Origin: an uncultured Christensenella sp.
GTDB taxonomy: Bacteria > Bacillota > Clostridia > Christensenellales > UBA1242
DNA: 64,000 nucleotides
Assembly: GCA_949282135.1 (NCBI GenBank)
Contig: CASDOR010000009.1
Span: 1 to 64,000 of the forward strand
Reading direction: 5' to 3'
Shown: positions 27,880 to 37,211 of the stretch, one piece after another
Layout of the letters: each line of letters opens with the position of its first letter
Position numbering within the stretch: the stretch's first letter is position 1
Made by a program: the position numbers and the translations under genes
The notes under the pieces: generated by a model
The model's input: only the letters and a program-made list of their open reading frames with translations
What the model was told of the DNA's origin: nothing
Database searches by the model: none

Positions 27880-29256
27880 TTAATTTCCCTCTTGCCTTGC
27901 AACCTGCATCATAATAGCACACTCTATTCTTTTCCTAAACAATTTACATCCGTATTCATATGTACCTTTTATACTCCCTGTCGCGTGATATGCATTTGCA
28001 GCACAACCACCACTACAATATAATTTTGCAAAACAATCTTTACACTCAGGTCTAGCATAGGCATTACAGCATTTAAATTCATTTACAAGTTCTTTGTTCT
28101 TTACTCCATCAAATATGTTGCCTAGGCAAAACTTTTCATCTCCCACAAACTGATGGCAAGGGTACAAGTCTCCCCAAGGAGTGACCGCCATATATTCTGT
28201 TCCACTTCCACAGCCGCTAATTCTTTTATAAATGCAAGGTCCATGCTCAAGGTCTAGCATATAGTGGTAAAAAGTTATAGGATTCCCCTCTTTTTCTCTC
28301 TTTAACATTTCCTTAGCTAAAATCTCATATTGCTCAAAAAGTATTGGTAAGTCACTTTCCGTTAACGCATACTTTTCATCTGGCTTACAAACAACAGGTT
28401 CCATACTAAGTTCTTTAAACCCTAAGTCTGCCATATGAAAAATGTCATTTGTAAAATCAGTATTGTTATGCGTAAAAGTACCACGCATATAATAATTTTT
28501 TCCTTCGCGTTTCTTAACAAATTCTTGAAATTTAGGAACAATTATGTCATAAGACCCTTTACCTGTTATTGTCTTACGTAAGTTATCATGAATCTCTTTT
28601 CTACCGTCCAAACTTAATACAACATTGTGCATTTCTTTGTTTGCAAACTCAATTACGTCATCATTAATTGCAACCCCATTTGTTGTAAGTGTAAACCTAA
28701 AATTCTTGTTGTGCTTTTTCTCAATACTTCTTGCATATTCTACTATTTTCTTTACAACGTCAAAATTCATTAATGGCTCGCCACCAAAAAAGTCAACCTC
28801 AAGGTTTCGCCTACTGCCTGAGTTTTCAATCAAAAAGTCAATTGCTCTTTTCCCGACCTCAAAACTCATAAGTGCCCTTTCTCCGTGATACTTACCTTGA
28901 CTTGCAAAACAATATTCACAATTCAAATTACAAGTGTGTGCTACATGTAAGCATAACGCTTTAATGACTGTGTTTCTATTCTTAAAGTCAAATGCTTTAT
29001 CTTCAAAACTGTCTTCAGTAAACAACTTATTTTCTCTTTTTAAAGTCTCAATATCATTAAAAACTTCTTTAATCTCATTTTCATTTACTGTTTTATCATC
29101 CTTGTATTTTTCTAGCATCATTTTTGTGATGCTCTCTTTGCTCTCTTTTTCGTAAAGACTAATTATGTCATAGGCAAGGTCATCCACACTATGTACACTC
29201 CCAGAAAAAACATCAAGAACAATATTATATCCGTTTAATTTATAGCAATGTATCAT
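27880..29256 (-). CDS. scfB: Radical SAM/SPASM maturase of the SCIFF peptide
   Basis: A 458-residue maturase of the SCIFF system, which installs a thioether (sulfur-to-alpha-carbon) bridge in the peptide encoded directly upstream. An N-terminal peptide-recognition segment (about 1-95) precedes the radical SAM motif CNLNCEYC (Cys109, 113, 116). The SPASM region follows with many cysteines (CGSGTEY, PWGDLYPCHQF, then PECKDCFAKLYCSGGC). It has a good AAAGGAAAAAG site. A terminator lies between it and the precursor gene. Context and motifs together make this assignment firm; the fate of the mature peptide is unknown. Confidence 0.95.
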   Translation of the reverse strand: MIHCYKLNGYNIVLDVFSGSVHSVDDLAYDIISLYEKESKESITKMMLEKYKDDKTVNENEIKEVFNDIETLKRENKLFTEDSFEDKAFDFKNRNTVIKALCLHVAHTCNLNCEYCFASQGKYHGERALMSFEVGKRAIDFLIENSGSRRNLEVDFFGGEPLMNFDVVKKIVEYARSIEKKHNKNFRFTLTTNGVAINDDVIEFANKEMHNVVLSLDGRKEIHDNLRKTITGKGSYDIIVPKFQEFVKKREGKNYYMRGTFTHNNTDFTNDIFHMADLGFKELSMEPVVCKPDEKYALTESDLPILFEQYEILAKEMLKREKEGNPITFYHYMLDLEHGPCIYKRISGCGSGTEYMAVTPWGDLYPCHQFVGDEKFCLGNIFDGVKNKELVNEFKCCNAYARPECKDCFAKLYCSGGCAANAYHATGSIKGTYEYGCKLFRKRIECAIMMQVARQEGN

Positions 29257-29283
29257 TTGTACTTTTTCCTTTTTGTTTTTTTC

Positions 29284-29310
29284 AAAAAAAATGCCGACTT
29301 ATCATCGGCA
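29284..29310 (-). terminator. Terminator/attenuator between scfA and scfB
   Basis: On the minus strand TGCCGA, a 7-base loop and TCGGCA are followed by eight T residues. It lies after the SCIFF precursor stop codon and before the maturase start. Partial readthrough would make more precursor than maturase mRNA. Confidence 0.85.
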
Positions 29311-29335
29311 CCTTAATTTTATATAACCTTAAAAC

Positions 29336-29482
29336 TTAAGCCTTCTTTTCGCATTGTTGATTTGCAACACCACAAGAGGTCTTGCATGCAGATTGACAAG
29401 AAGTTTGGCATTCTCCGCAACCACTAGTTTTTAAAGTCTCTCCTACAAGTTTTCTTGTATTTAATGTCTTAATTCTACTCAT
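29336..29482 (-). CDS. scfA: SCIFF ribosomally synthesised peptide precursor
   Basis: A 48-residue peptide too short for most gene callers. The N-terminal half (MSRIKTLNTRKLVGETLKT) is the conserved leader of the six-cysteines-in-forty-five family. The core carries exactly six cysteines at 22, 25, 29, 33, 37 and 44, spaced as SGCGECQTSCQSACKTSCG. AAGGGAGAAAG precedes the ATG. It lies immediately upstream of its radical-SAM maturase, which links a cysteine sulfur to a threonine alpha-carbon in characterised members. SCIFF is nearly universal in Clostridia, but its role is unknown. Confidence 0.96.
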   Translation of the reverse strand: MSRIKTLNTRKLVGETLKTSGCGECQTSCQSACKTSCGVANQQCEKKA

Positions 29483-29523
29483 TTTTTCTTTCTCCCTTAA
29501 AATATGTCTAGAATAATTATAAA

Positions 29524-30939
29524 CTATTTTTGGTCTTTGTCAAGTACTTGAAGTCTTCTGTTATCAATTTCTCCACTTGTACTTATAAGCTCTATTTTGT
29601 TTGATTTAAGCACCTTTATATAGTTTATAATCTCACTTGTTATTTTTTGCCCCGGAATTATTAGAGGTATGCCAGGCGGATAAGCATAAACAAACTCACC
29701 ACTTATCTCATTTACCCCTCCAGCTATATCTACTAGTTTTTTATTTAGAAGACTCGCATTATATATACTTAACTCTGATTTTATCTTTGGCATAACATAG
29801 TTTGCCTCTTTTTTTTGTTTTAGTTTAAGCCTAGTGTCTATATCTTTTAAAGCACGTGCTAAACTTAAAAAGTCTTTTTTACTATCACAAATAGATGTTA
29901 AACACACCACACTATTTAGGTTTGCCATCTCACATTCAATATTATGCTTTCTAAGCCTTTTCATTAACTGCATGCCAGAAATATTAGAATTAGTGGTAGT
30001 TATCACAAGCTTTGTATTATCAAAATCAAAATAGTTATGAGGAACATTAAAGTCTATTATTTTAAGACATTTTAAAAAACTCGTCTCTCTTTTAAAAAGT
30101 TCTAAATTGTCTTTTAATTTCGCGTAGTAATTTTTACCTTTTTTAACTAAAAATGACACACATTCGTCAATAGAACTCATAAGCACATATGATGGACTTG
30201 ACGAACAAAACATACTTATATTTTTTTCTATTTTCTTTGAAAGTTTTTCTTTATTTAAAGCAAAATTTGACACGTGCATAATTGCTGTTTGCGTCATTGA
30301 AGGCAAGGTTTTATGTAGGCTATTAAGCACTATGTCAGCTCCAAAATTGAGTGCACTTTTATTTTCTAGAAACAAATGTGCCCCATGTGCCTCGTCTACA
30401 ATTACAGGAATATTATAGCTATGCGCTACCTTAACAATTTCTCTTATGTCAGATAAAACTCCGTCATAGGTAGGAGAAGTGATAATTACACATTTTGCAT
30501 CCCTATTTTTATCTATGCACTCCGTTAAACTTTCAACATTAACTTCTTTTATAATTCCAAATTCATCTACGTCATTATCAAGTATAACCAAATTTAAATT
30601 GAGTAATTCTACCGCATTAAAAACTGCCTTATGAGAATTTCTTGCAATGATTATTTTATCATTAATATTACAAAAACTCCTAATACTACTAAGAATCCCA
30701 CTTGTGCCCCCATTTACTAGGTAATATGAACGATACGAGCCATAAAGATTACTAAGTCTATCTAAACAATCCCTTAATATTCCTTTAGGATTATATAAAT
30801 TATCAAAACCATCAATTTCAGTTATATCAATCTCATAAGGTAAATTACTTTTTATAATTCCTTTTCTCTTGTGCCCCGGCATATGAAAAGGAATAACACC
30901 TTTTTTTGAATATTTAATCAATTTTTCATAGAGTCTCAT
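29524..30939 (-). CDS. Orn/Lys/Arg decarboxylase family PLP enzyme
   Basis: A 471-residue fold-type I PLP enzyme of the Orn/Lys/Arg decarboxylase major-domain family (YaaO/SpeA type). The N-terminal FHMPGHKR motif, the PLP aspartate region VDEAHGAH and the Schiff-base lysine in SLHKTLPSMTQTA are all present. The C-terminal domain ends with the EFVYAYPPGIPLIIPGQ segment. It probably decarboxylates arginine or lysine. The start at 30939 is chosen over one five codons earlier because that codon overlaps the -10 box. With TATAAT six bases upstream, the mRNA is probably leaderless. Confidence 0.88.
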   Translation of the reverse strand: MRLYEKLIKYSKKGVIPFHMPGHKRKGIIKSNLPYEIDITEIDGFDNLYNPKGILRDCLDRLSNLYGSYRSYYLVNGGTSGILSSIRSFCNINDKIIIARNSHKAVFNAVELLNLNLVILDNDVDEFGIIKEVNVESLTECIDKNRDAKCVIITSPTYDGVLSDIREIVKVAHSYNIPVIVDEAHGAHLFLENKSALNFGADIVLNSLHKTLPSMTQTAIMHVSNFALNKEKLSKKIEKNISMFCSSSPSYVLMSSIDECVSFLVKKGKNYYAKLKDNLELFKRETSFLKCLKIIDFNVPHNYFDFDNTKLVITTTNSNISGMQLMKRLRKHNIECEMANLNSVVCLTSICDSKKDFLSLARALKDIDTRLKLKQKKEANYVMPKIKSELSIYNASLLNKKLVDIAGGVNEISGEFVYAYPPGIPLIIPGQKITSEIINYIKVLKSNKIELISTSGEIDNRRLQVLDKDQK

Positions 30940-30945
30940 ATTCAA

Positions 30946-30973
30946 ATTATACATTAATTTTTGCTTTTTTCAA
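30946..30973 (-). promoter_or_regulatory. Promoter placing transcription at the decarboxylase start codon
   Basis: TTGAAA (30968-30973) and TATAAT (30946-30951) on the minus strand have a 16-base spacer. Six bases separate the -10 box from the ATG, so the first transcribed base is expected at the start codon. Confidence 0.7.
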
Positions 30974-31042
30974 TCTAAAATATAAAAAGTAGTATAATTA
31001 CGCATGATAAAGTAAAAATTTTTTGATTTTTCTTTCAATAAT

Positions 31043-31071
31043 TTGACATTAGTAAAAAAAATTATTACCAT
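31043..31071 (+). promoter_or_regulatory. Promoter of the flavin oxidoreductase gene
   Basis: TTGACA (31043-31048) is followed after 17 bases by TACCAT (31066-31071); a TATAAT also lies slightly downstream (31075-31080). Confidence 0.5.
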
Positions 31072-31102
31072 TATTATAATATTTTAAATAGGAGTTAAGC
31101 AT

Positions 31103-33157
31103 ATGAATAAAATTTATGAACCACTTTTTACCCCTTGGAAGATAGGCAATGTTGAAATAAAAAATAGAATTGTCCTATGCCCTATGGGGGGTACTTCTCT
31201 TTTTGGTTGGATGAAACCAAATCATTTTGACAAGCAATCTGCAGAATTTTTTATGGAAAGGGCAAAACAAAATGTCGGACTTATCATCCCTGGCATTGCA
31301 CCAATTAAGGATCTAATAGGCGGTAGATGGCTGTATAAAAACAAAAAAATGTTTGAGGAACTAAAAGAATATATGACAGAGTTCCACAAAACAGGTGCAA
31401 AACTTTTTGTTCAACTTACCGCAGGCTTTGGAAGATCTTTCTCAATTCCTGATATGCTGGTGCCTATGGCAAAAAGCAAATTTTTAAACGCACTCATGAA
31501 ACCAATTTGCGACGTAAGATATCTTTGTGCATCTCCAAGCGAACTACCTTCTCGCTGGGCTGATGATGTGATTTGTAGAGAAATCACTAAAGAAGAAATT
31601 AAAAAAATTATCGATGGATTCGCTCGCACGGCAAAATTATGTCAAGAGGCAGGTGTTGACGGTGTTGAAATTCATGCTGTACATGAAGGCTACCTTCTCG
31701 ACCAATTTACAACAAAATATACAAATCATAGACACGACGAATATGGCGGTAGTTTTGAAAATAGATATCGCTTCCCTGTTGAAATTGTACAAGCTATTAA
31801 AAAAGAATGTGGTGCAGACTTCCCAGTGTCTCTTAGGTATTCTGTAACAAGTAAAACTAAAGAATTTCAAAAAGGTGCATTGCCTGGCGAGACCTTTACT
31901 GAAATTGGTAGAGATATGGAGGAAAGCGAAAAAGCTGCAAAATATCTACAAGATGCAGGCTATGATATGCTTAATGCTGACAATGGGACTTATGACGCAT
32001 GGTACTGGGCTCATCCACCAGAATACATGCCAATGAACTGTAATCTTGAAGACGTCTCTCATATTAAAAAATTTGTAGACATTCCTGTAGTTTGTGCCGG
32101 ACGTATGAGTCCTGTAACTGCTGCAAAAGCAATTAAAGACAAAGAAATTGATGCTATGGGAGTTGCACGTCAATTCCTTGTTGATGGCGAGTGGGTAACA
32201 AAACTCATGGAAGATAGAATTGAAGATATTCAACCTTGTATTTGTTGCCATAACGGCTGCTTCCCTATGTCTCACTATAAAGGCATTGCAAATGGTGCTA
32301 CAATGTCAGAAACTGCTCACATGGCAAGATGTGCTTTAAATCCAACGACTATGCACAATCACAAATTTGATATTATTCCTACCACAAATAAAAAGAAAGT
32401 CGCAGTTATTGGCGGCGGAGTTGGTGGAATTGAAGTCGCTCGTATTGCAACTCTTCGTGGACACGATGTTACAATTTACGAGAAAAGTGATAGACTGGGT
32501 GGTGTGTTTATTGAGGCTTCTGCCCCAGATTTTAAGGAAAAAGACAAGCAGCTCCTCACTTGGTATAGAAGACAAATTGAAAAACTAAACATAAAAGTAA
32601 ACTACAATACTGAAATCACAGACATTTCTACCCTTGATGCAGATGAGATTGTTATTGCAACAGGTTCAAAGCCAAAAAGACTTCCTCTTGCAAATATTGA
32701 TAAGACAATAGAAGCAATTGAATATTTTGATGGAAAAGAAGTTGGCAAAAAAGTTGCCATTATTGGCGGTGGACTAACAGGTTGTGAAATAGCTTATGAT
32801 TTATATTTAAAGGGTAAAGAACCAATTATTATTGAAGCAAAAAATGACCTTATTGCAGTAAAAGGTGTGTGCCTTGCAAACTCGTCATACCTTCGTGATT
32901 TTTTTGAAACAAATAAAGTCCCTGTTTATCTTGAAAGTAGTGTAAAAGAAATTAAAGATGCAAACACCTTAATGATTACTACAAAGGATGGAAAAGAAAA
33001 AGAGTTAAAGGTTGATAGTATAATTGTGTCAGTTGGCTACAATCCAAATCCTATTGCAAAAGCAGCTAAAAATGTTCACATTGTAGGTGACGCACACAAA
33101 GTTGGTAACCTCAAAACAGTTGTTTGGCGTGCATGGGAAGTTGCTGAAAAAATTTAA
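31103..33157 (+). CDS. FMN/FAD/[4Fe-4S] enoate-reductase-like oxidoreductase
   Basis: A 684-residue enzyme of the Old Yellow Enzyme/2-enoate reductase type (FldZ, BaiCD, dienoyl-CoA reductase). An N-terminal FMN TIM barrel (about 1-340) has GVDGVEIHAVHEGYLLDQF with the catalytic-type His and Tyr. A cysteine cluster (CICCHNGC ... RCALNP, about 375-415) binds a 4Fe-4S centre. A C-terminal FAD/NAD domain carries two dinucleotide loops (VAVIGGGVGGIEVA and VAIIGGGLTGCEIA). It reduces an activated C=C bond with NAD(P)H; the natural substrate is unknown. GGAG precedes the ATG. Confidence 0.92.
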   Translation: MNKIYEPLFTPWKIGNVEIKNRIVLCPMGGTSLFGWMKPNHFDKQSAEFFMERAKQNVGLIIPGIAPIKDLIGGRWLYKNKKMFEELKEYMTEFHKTGAKLFVQLTAGFGRSFSIPDMLVPMAKSKFLNALMKPICDVRYLCASPSELPSRWADDVICREITKEEIKKIIDGFARTAKLCQEAGVDGVEIHAVHEGYLLDQFTTKYTNHRHDEYGGSFENRYRFPVEIVQAIKKECGADFPVSLRYSVTSKTKEFQKGALPGETFTEIGRDMEESEKAAKYLQDAGYDMLNADNGTYDAWYWAHPPEYMPMNCNLEDVSHIKKFVDIPVVCAGRMSPVTAAKAIKDKEIDAMGVARQFLVDGEWVTKLMEDRIEDIQPCICCHNGCFPMSHYKGIANGATMSETAHMARCALNPTTMHNHKFDIIPTTNKKKVAVIGGGVGGIEVARIATLRGHDVTIYEKSDRLGGVFIEASAPDFKEKDKQLLTWYRRQIEKLNIKVNYNTEITDISTLDADEIVIATGSKPKRLPLANIDKTIEAIEYFDGKEVGKKVAIIGGGLTGCEIAYDLYLKGKEPIIIEAKNDLIAVKGVCLANSSYLRDFFETNKVPVYLESSVKEIKDANTLMITTKDGKEKELKVDSIIVSVGYNPNPIAKAAKNVHIVGDAHKVGNLKTVVWRAWEVAEKI

Positions 33158-33198
33158 TTATTACTTCTAATATCAATAATTTCTTAAATTTGTTTTAT

Positions 33199-33226
33199 AA
33201 AAAGTCTCTACTCTAAGAGGCTTTTT
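33199..33226 (+). terminator. Terminator after the flavin oxidoreductase gene
   Basis: AAAAAG-TCTCT (33199-33209) pairs with AGAG-GCTTTTT (33216-33226), with one G-U pair, and ends in T residues. Confidence 0.75.
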
Positions 33227-33451
33227 ATTTATGTTTTTCCTCTGTTTAAAATTCAAATTCACTTTTTATACATTTATTTTTTTATTTAAATCACTTTCTC
33301 GTAAACACTTTAAATTTTAATAGTTTGTCTTAAATTAACCTTACAACTTAAATTTTAAAGTTATATAAAAATAATACTCGTCTTAATCTTTGACTTGAAT
33401 TAATATATTTGCTACAATTCCTAAAGCAACATTTACTAAAAGGAAAAAATC

Positions 33452-34162
33452 GTGAAAAATAATAGAAAAGCTTGGTTTAGAGGCTTAAAAGGATTTTTAA
33501 AAATTTTTATTCGTAAGCCAAAGTTCATTTTCTTAGGCGAAAAGCCAAAAGATGAATGTATAATTTTAAGCAATCACGCAGGTGCGAAAGGTCCTCTCAA
33601 AGCTGAACTTTATTTTAAGCAACCTCTTAGAATTTGGGGTACATATGAAATGAACTCAGGACTTAAAGCAGTATATAAATATTTGTCTGAAATTTATTAC
33701 TACCAAAAGCATCACTGGAAAAAATTTTTTGCAAAGTCCTTTAGCGTTATTGCTGCCCCTTTTGCAAACCTCTTTTATAAAGGCCTAAGACTAATTCCAA
33801 CATACCACGATAGCAGACTAAGAGGTTCTATTAAAGAAAGCGTAAACGCAATAAAAAATAAAGAAAAAATAGTAATCTTCCCAGAAGACTCCTCAAAAGG
33901 ATATTTTGATAATCTTACAAAATACTTTGCCGGATTTGCACTGCTTGCAAAAACTTGTTATAAAGAAGGTATTGACCTAGATATTTATAATGCGTATTTA
34001 ATCAAAGATAAAAATATCTATATCTTTGATGCACCTATAAAATATTCTAAGTGTGTGGAACTTGGACTTGAAGGACAAGGACTCGCAGATAAAATGTGTG
34101 AAAGAGCTAATGAATTAAGTAAAATTGACATATCAAAATATAAGTTCGAAAAATTTAAGTAA
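33452..34162 (+). CDS. Lysophospholipid acyltransferase-like protein
   Basis: A 236-residue protein starting with GTG at 33452 behind AAGGAAAAA. The block ILSNHAGAKGPL corresponds to motif I of the PlsC/LPLAT family and IVIFPEDSSKGY to the FPEG motif III. The usual NHX4D aspartate is replaced (H-A-G-A-K-G), a variation seen by eye that may mark a divergent subfamily. It probably acylates a lysophospholipid or related acceptor at the membrane. It is a single-gene unit with its own terminator. Confidence 0.75.
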   Translation: MKNNRKAWFRGLKGFLKIFIRKPKFIFLGEKPKDECIILSNHAGAKGPLKAELYFKQPLRIWGTYEMNSGLKAVYKYLSEIYYYQKHHWKKFFAKSFSVIAAPFANLFYKGLRLIPTYHDSRLRGSIKESVNAIKNKEKIVIFPEDSSKGYFDNLTKYFAGFALLAKTCYKEGIDLDIYNAYLIKDKNIYIFDAPIKYSKCVELGLEGQGLADKMCERANELSKIDISKYKFEKFK

Positions 34163-34202
34163 AATATAATTAATTGGCAAGCAATTTTAATGCAAAAAAT
34201 AC

Positions 34203-34232
34203 AAAATAGTTTGATAATCAAACTATTTTTTT
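34203..34232 (+). terminator. Terminator after the acyltransferase gene
   Basis: AAAATAGTTTGA, loop TAA and TCAAACTATTTT form a perfect 12-bp stem followed by T residues. Confidence 0.85.
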
Positions 34233-34394
34233 ATTAAAAACTCCGAGATAAAAAATATTCTCGAATTTGTAGAATTTACTAATTAATATAAATTCCTAAA
34301 AACTTAGAATTGACAAATTCTCATTTTACGAGAATTTTAAAAATTAATTCTCATTTTTTAAATTAAAGACTAGAGAAAAAAAGTTTAATTCGCC

Positions 34395-34422
34395 TTGATT
34401 TTTTTGCGTAAACTTATAAAAT
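34395..34422 (+). promoter_or_regulatory. Promoter of the GT8 gene
   Basis: TTGATT (34395-34400) and TAAAAT (34417-34422) have a 16-base spacer, about 20 bases before the ribosome site AAGGAGAAAAA. Confidence 0.5.
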
Positions 34423-34452
34423 AAGGCTATCATAAACACAAGGAGAAAAACT

Positions 34453-35409
34453 ATGACAAATTTCTTTGGACATAAAGATTTAAACGAAATACCAGTGTTC
34501 TTTTCAACGGATAATAACTATCTTCCATATCTTGATGTGGCAATTAGATCTCTTATTCAAAATGCGTCAAAAGAACATAATTATAGAATAGTAATTTTAA
34601 ATACGGGACTTGATAGAGAAAAAATGGATAAGATTAAAGCCCTATCTTCCGACCAATTTATAATTAATTTTGTTGACGTATCTCACGCAATTGATGATAT
34701 AAAGCATCAACTGAGAAATGTATACCATTTTGGACTTGCAGCGTACTATAGACTTTTTATTGAGGAAATGTTTCCTGAATACGATAAAATTTTGTACCTA
34801 GACTGCGACATTGTGGTACTTGGGGATGTTTCAAAGCTTTATTATATGGATATGGGAGACAATGCTGTTGCAGGTGTTGTAGAACAATTTAGTCCCCACA
34901 CCCCTGCCTTTAGACTTTATATAAAAGAGGCAGTCGGTGTCGATAGCAAAAACTATATTAATTCAGGCGTTTTACTTATGAACCTTGCAAAACTTAGAGA
35001 AATGCAAATGGAAAAACAATTTGTTGAGCTTATCACAACCTACAATTTTGATGTTATAGACCCAGATCAAGCTTATATTAATTACATTTGTCAAGGAAAA
35101 ATTAAATATCTACCTCTTGAATGGAATAGGTTTGCACTTGAGGCAGTTGAATGTCAAACACCTAACATTATTCACTATGCACTAGGTGTAAAACCATGGC
35201 AAAAACAAGATATTTTCTTAGGAGAACACTTCTGGAAATATGCAAAAGAATCAAGTTTTATTGACGACATAGTCAATTCTAGAGATAGCTTCGATATCTT
35301 AGCTGACCTTAAAAAACAAAGAGCGGCAATAGACATTCAAATCCAAGCTATTGAATATGCCCACTCAAAAAATACTTTTAACAAAGTTTTAAAAAATAAA
35401 ATAGTTTAA
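34453..35409 (+). CDS. Glycosyltransferase family 8 protein
   Basis: A 318-residue GT-A fold enzyme. The start FFSTDNNYLPYLDVAIRSLI is the family nucleotide-sugar segment and the DXD motif lies in YLDCDIVVLGDVSKLY (about 115-130). The acceptor region NSGVLLMNLAKLRE and PDQAYINYICQGK, and the terminal HYALGVKPWQ, also fit GT8 (LgtC-like). It transfers a hexose from a UDP-sugar to a cell-surface glycan or lipid. A C-terminal helical tail of about 35 residues may bind the membrane. Confidence 0.9.
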   Translation: MTNFFGHKDLNEIPVFFSTDNNYLPYLDVAIRSLIQNASKEHNYRIVILNTGLDREKMDKIKALSSDQFIINFVDVSHAIDDIKHQLRNVYHFGLAAYYRLFIEEMFPEYDKILYLDCDIVVLGDVSKLYYMDMGDNAVAGVVEQFSPHTPAFRLYIKEAVGVDSKNYINSGVLLMNLAKLREMQMEKQFVELITTYNFDVIDPDQAYINYICQGKIKYLPLEWNRFALEAVECQTPNIIHYALGVKPWQKQDIFLGEHFWKYAKESSFIDDIVNSRDSFDILADLKKQRAAIDIQIQAIEYAHSKNTFNKVLKNKIV

Positions 35410-35458
35410 GCAAATAATTAGACTTAAAAAACATAAATTCAATCTTAGAAAAACAAAT

Positions 35459-35508
35459 AAAGAATAGCGCTTTTGGCTCTTGCGAGTTATCTTGCACTAT
35501 TCTTTTTT
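35459..35508. terminator. Composite bidirectional terminator between GT8 and alr
   Basis: AAAGAATAG-C-GC (from 35459) pairs with GC-A-CTATTCTTT, the single mismatch being a G-U pair on the minus-strand RNA. An inner CTC-TTGC-GAG hairpin is present. T-runs follow on both strands. Confidence 0.7.
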
Positions 35509-35534
35509 ATTTTAAAAATATAAGACTTATAATT

Positions 35535-36575
35535 TTAATTACTTAGTTCTAACTTTGTAAAATTTGTAAGTATCTCATAACTTATAGTTTTGCAGTCTTT
35601 TGCTATATTTTCTGCCGTTATGCTATAATCTTCACTTTTACCAATTATAATAGCCTCATCTCCTATCTTACAATTAACACGACAGACGTCAACAATTGTC
35701 ATACTCATGCAAATGTTCCCTAGAATTTTGCACAGGTTATTATTTATTATGACATACCCTTTTTTACCATAAATTCTTGGCAATCCTTCGGCATAACCAA
35801 TGTCAAGAATTGCAACTAAAGTATTATTTTTTACCTTGCATTTACTCCCATAGCCAACATACTCCCCTTTTCTTACTATTTGCTTATCTATCACTTTTGC
35901 ATAAACTTCCATTACTGGTTTTAAGTTTTGTGACGCATAGCCATATAGCCCAATGCCAATTCTAGCCATGTTAAATAGATATTCATTAAATTTTATAGCT
36001 GTTCCACTATTTGAAATATGTTTTAAAATCCTTTTATCTAATTTTCTAGATAAAACTAAAAAATTTTTTACCTGTTCCTTTACTCGTCTTTTTTTCAAAC
36101 AATCACTTATATGACTAAACATCCCAACAAGTCTAATATTTTTTGAACCTTGCAATTTTTTTAATGCCAAATCTACTTCTTTATTACTTCTAAATCCAAG
36201 CCTATTCATACCAGTATTTAATGCAATGTGAACTTTAATTTCCCTATCCTCTCTAGCTATTTTTTCTATGTCCGCTAAAGTAAATACCGCAAGCTCAAGG
36301 TCGCAGTTACTTGCTTGAAACAAATTCTCATCATCTATTCCTCTAAGCACTAGAATATTCTTTTTAGTATAATTACGAAGTTCTACTCCTTCCTTTATGC
36401 TAGTTACCGCGTAGTAATCAACATAATTATTAATCTCCTCTACAACTTCCTTCACCCCATGTCCATATGCGTTTGATTTGACAACCGCACAAAAAAGAGT
36501 ATTCAAAGGTAGAATTTTTTTAAAATAATTAACATTATATAATAAATTTTCTTTATTTATTCTTTTAAATGCCAT
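35535..36575 (-). CDS. alr: Alanine racemase
   Basis: A 346-residue PLP enzyme making D-alanine for peptidoglycan. The PLP lysine is Lys33 in AVVKSNAYGHG, the conserved Arg/Asn region NTGMNRLGFR follows, and the second catalytic tyrosine lies in YVGYGSKCKV of the C-terminal beta domain. The C-terminal CMSMTIVDV segment is also typical. The length is slightly short for the family (about 360-380). It is a single-gene unit. Confidence 0.95.
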   Translation of the reverse strand: MAFKRINKENLLYNVNYFKKILPLNTLFCAVVKSNAYGHGVKEVVEEINNYVDYYAVTSIKEGVELRNYTKKNILVLRGIDDENLFQASNCDLELAVFTLADIEKIAREDREIKVHIALNTGMNRLGFRSNKEVDLALKKLQGSKNIRLVGMFSHISDCLKKRRVKEQVKNFLVLSRKLDKRILKHISNSGTAIKFNEYLFNMARIGIGLYGYASQNLKPVMEVYAKVIDKQIVRKGEYVGYGSKCKVKNNTLVAILDIGYAEGLPRIYGKKGYVIINNNLCKILGNICMSMTIVDVCRVNCKIGDEAIIIGKSEDYSITAENIAKDCKTISYEILTNFTKLELSN

Positions 36576-36770
36576 TACTATTTTTATATGAATCTATGAA
36601 AATAAAAATACTCATATTTTTTTTAAAAATTTTCTTATGCACCTATCTTTAAAATTTTCATATAAAAGCTTTAGTTCATTAGAATAGTATATTAATAGTG
36701 TTTTATACTCTTATTTGTTTGACTTTTTTGATATAATATTATAAAATAACGTTAACTTTTGGAGGATGAT

Positions 36771-37211
36771 ATGCAAAATTCACATAGCGCCCCACTTCTT
36801 AGAAATGACTTAAAAGAATTTTTAATTAGGTTAGGTAAGATTTTTTCTAACATTTCAATATTAGCTCTATTATTGTGCTTTAGCGGAATTTTATCTTTTG
36901 TTGCGACTGCTTTTATTTTGCTTATAGGTTTTGCTGTCATTATTTTATCTATTGGGACCATATTTGTCATGGTTCCCAATTATTTTGATATATTAATGTC
37001 AACATCTGAGGTATCTATAAAGATTTCTGCTTTCTTTTTAGAAAATTTTTATATATTTGCCTCTATTGCTATTATAGGAGCAATCCTTTCACTTGTGCTT
37101 CTGCTTTTAGATAAGAGAACAAAACATACAGGTAGAATAGTTATATCTTCTATTGTAATTGCAATTGTGATTATTGCTATAATAGTTATTGCAACGGGGG
37201 TGATACAATGA
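36771..37211 (+). CDS. Small multi-pass membrane protein
   Basis: A 146-residue protein with four hydrophobic helices (about 22-48, 52-75, 90-112 and 120-144). The ATG at 36771 is five bases after GGAGG; a TTG four codons earlier contains that site. TTGACT and TAAAAT lie upstream at a 17-base spacing (36719-36747). No family was recognised. Its TGA stop overlaps the ATG of the next gene, so the two are translationally coupled. Confidence 0.65.
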   Translation: MQNSHSAPLLRNDLKEFLIRLGKIFSNISILALLLCFSGILSFVATAFILLIGFAVIILSIGTIFVMVPNYFDILMSTSEVSIKISAFFLENFYIFASIAIIGAILSLVLLLLDKRTKHTGRIVISSIVIAIVIIAIIVIATGVIQ

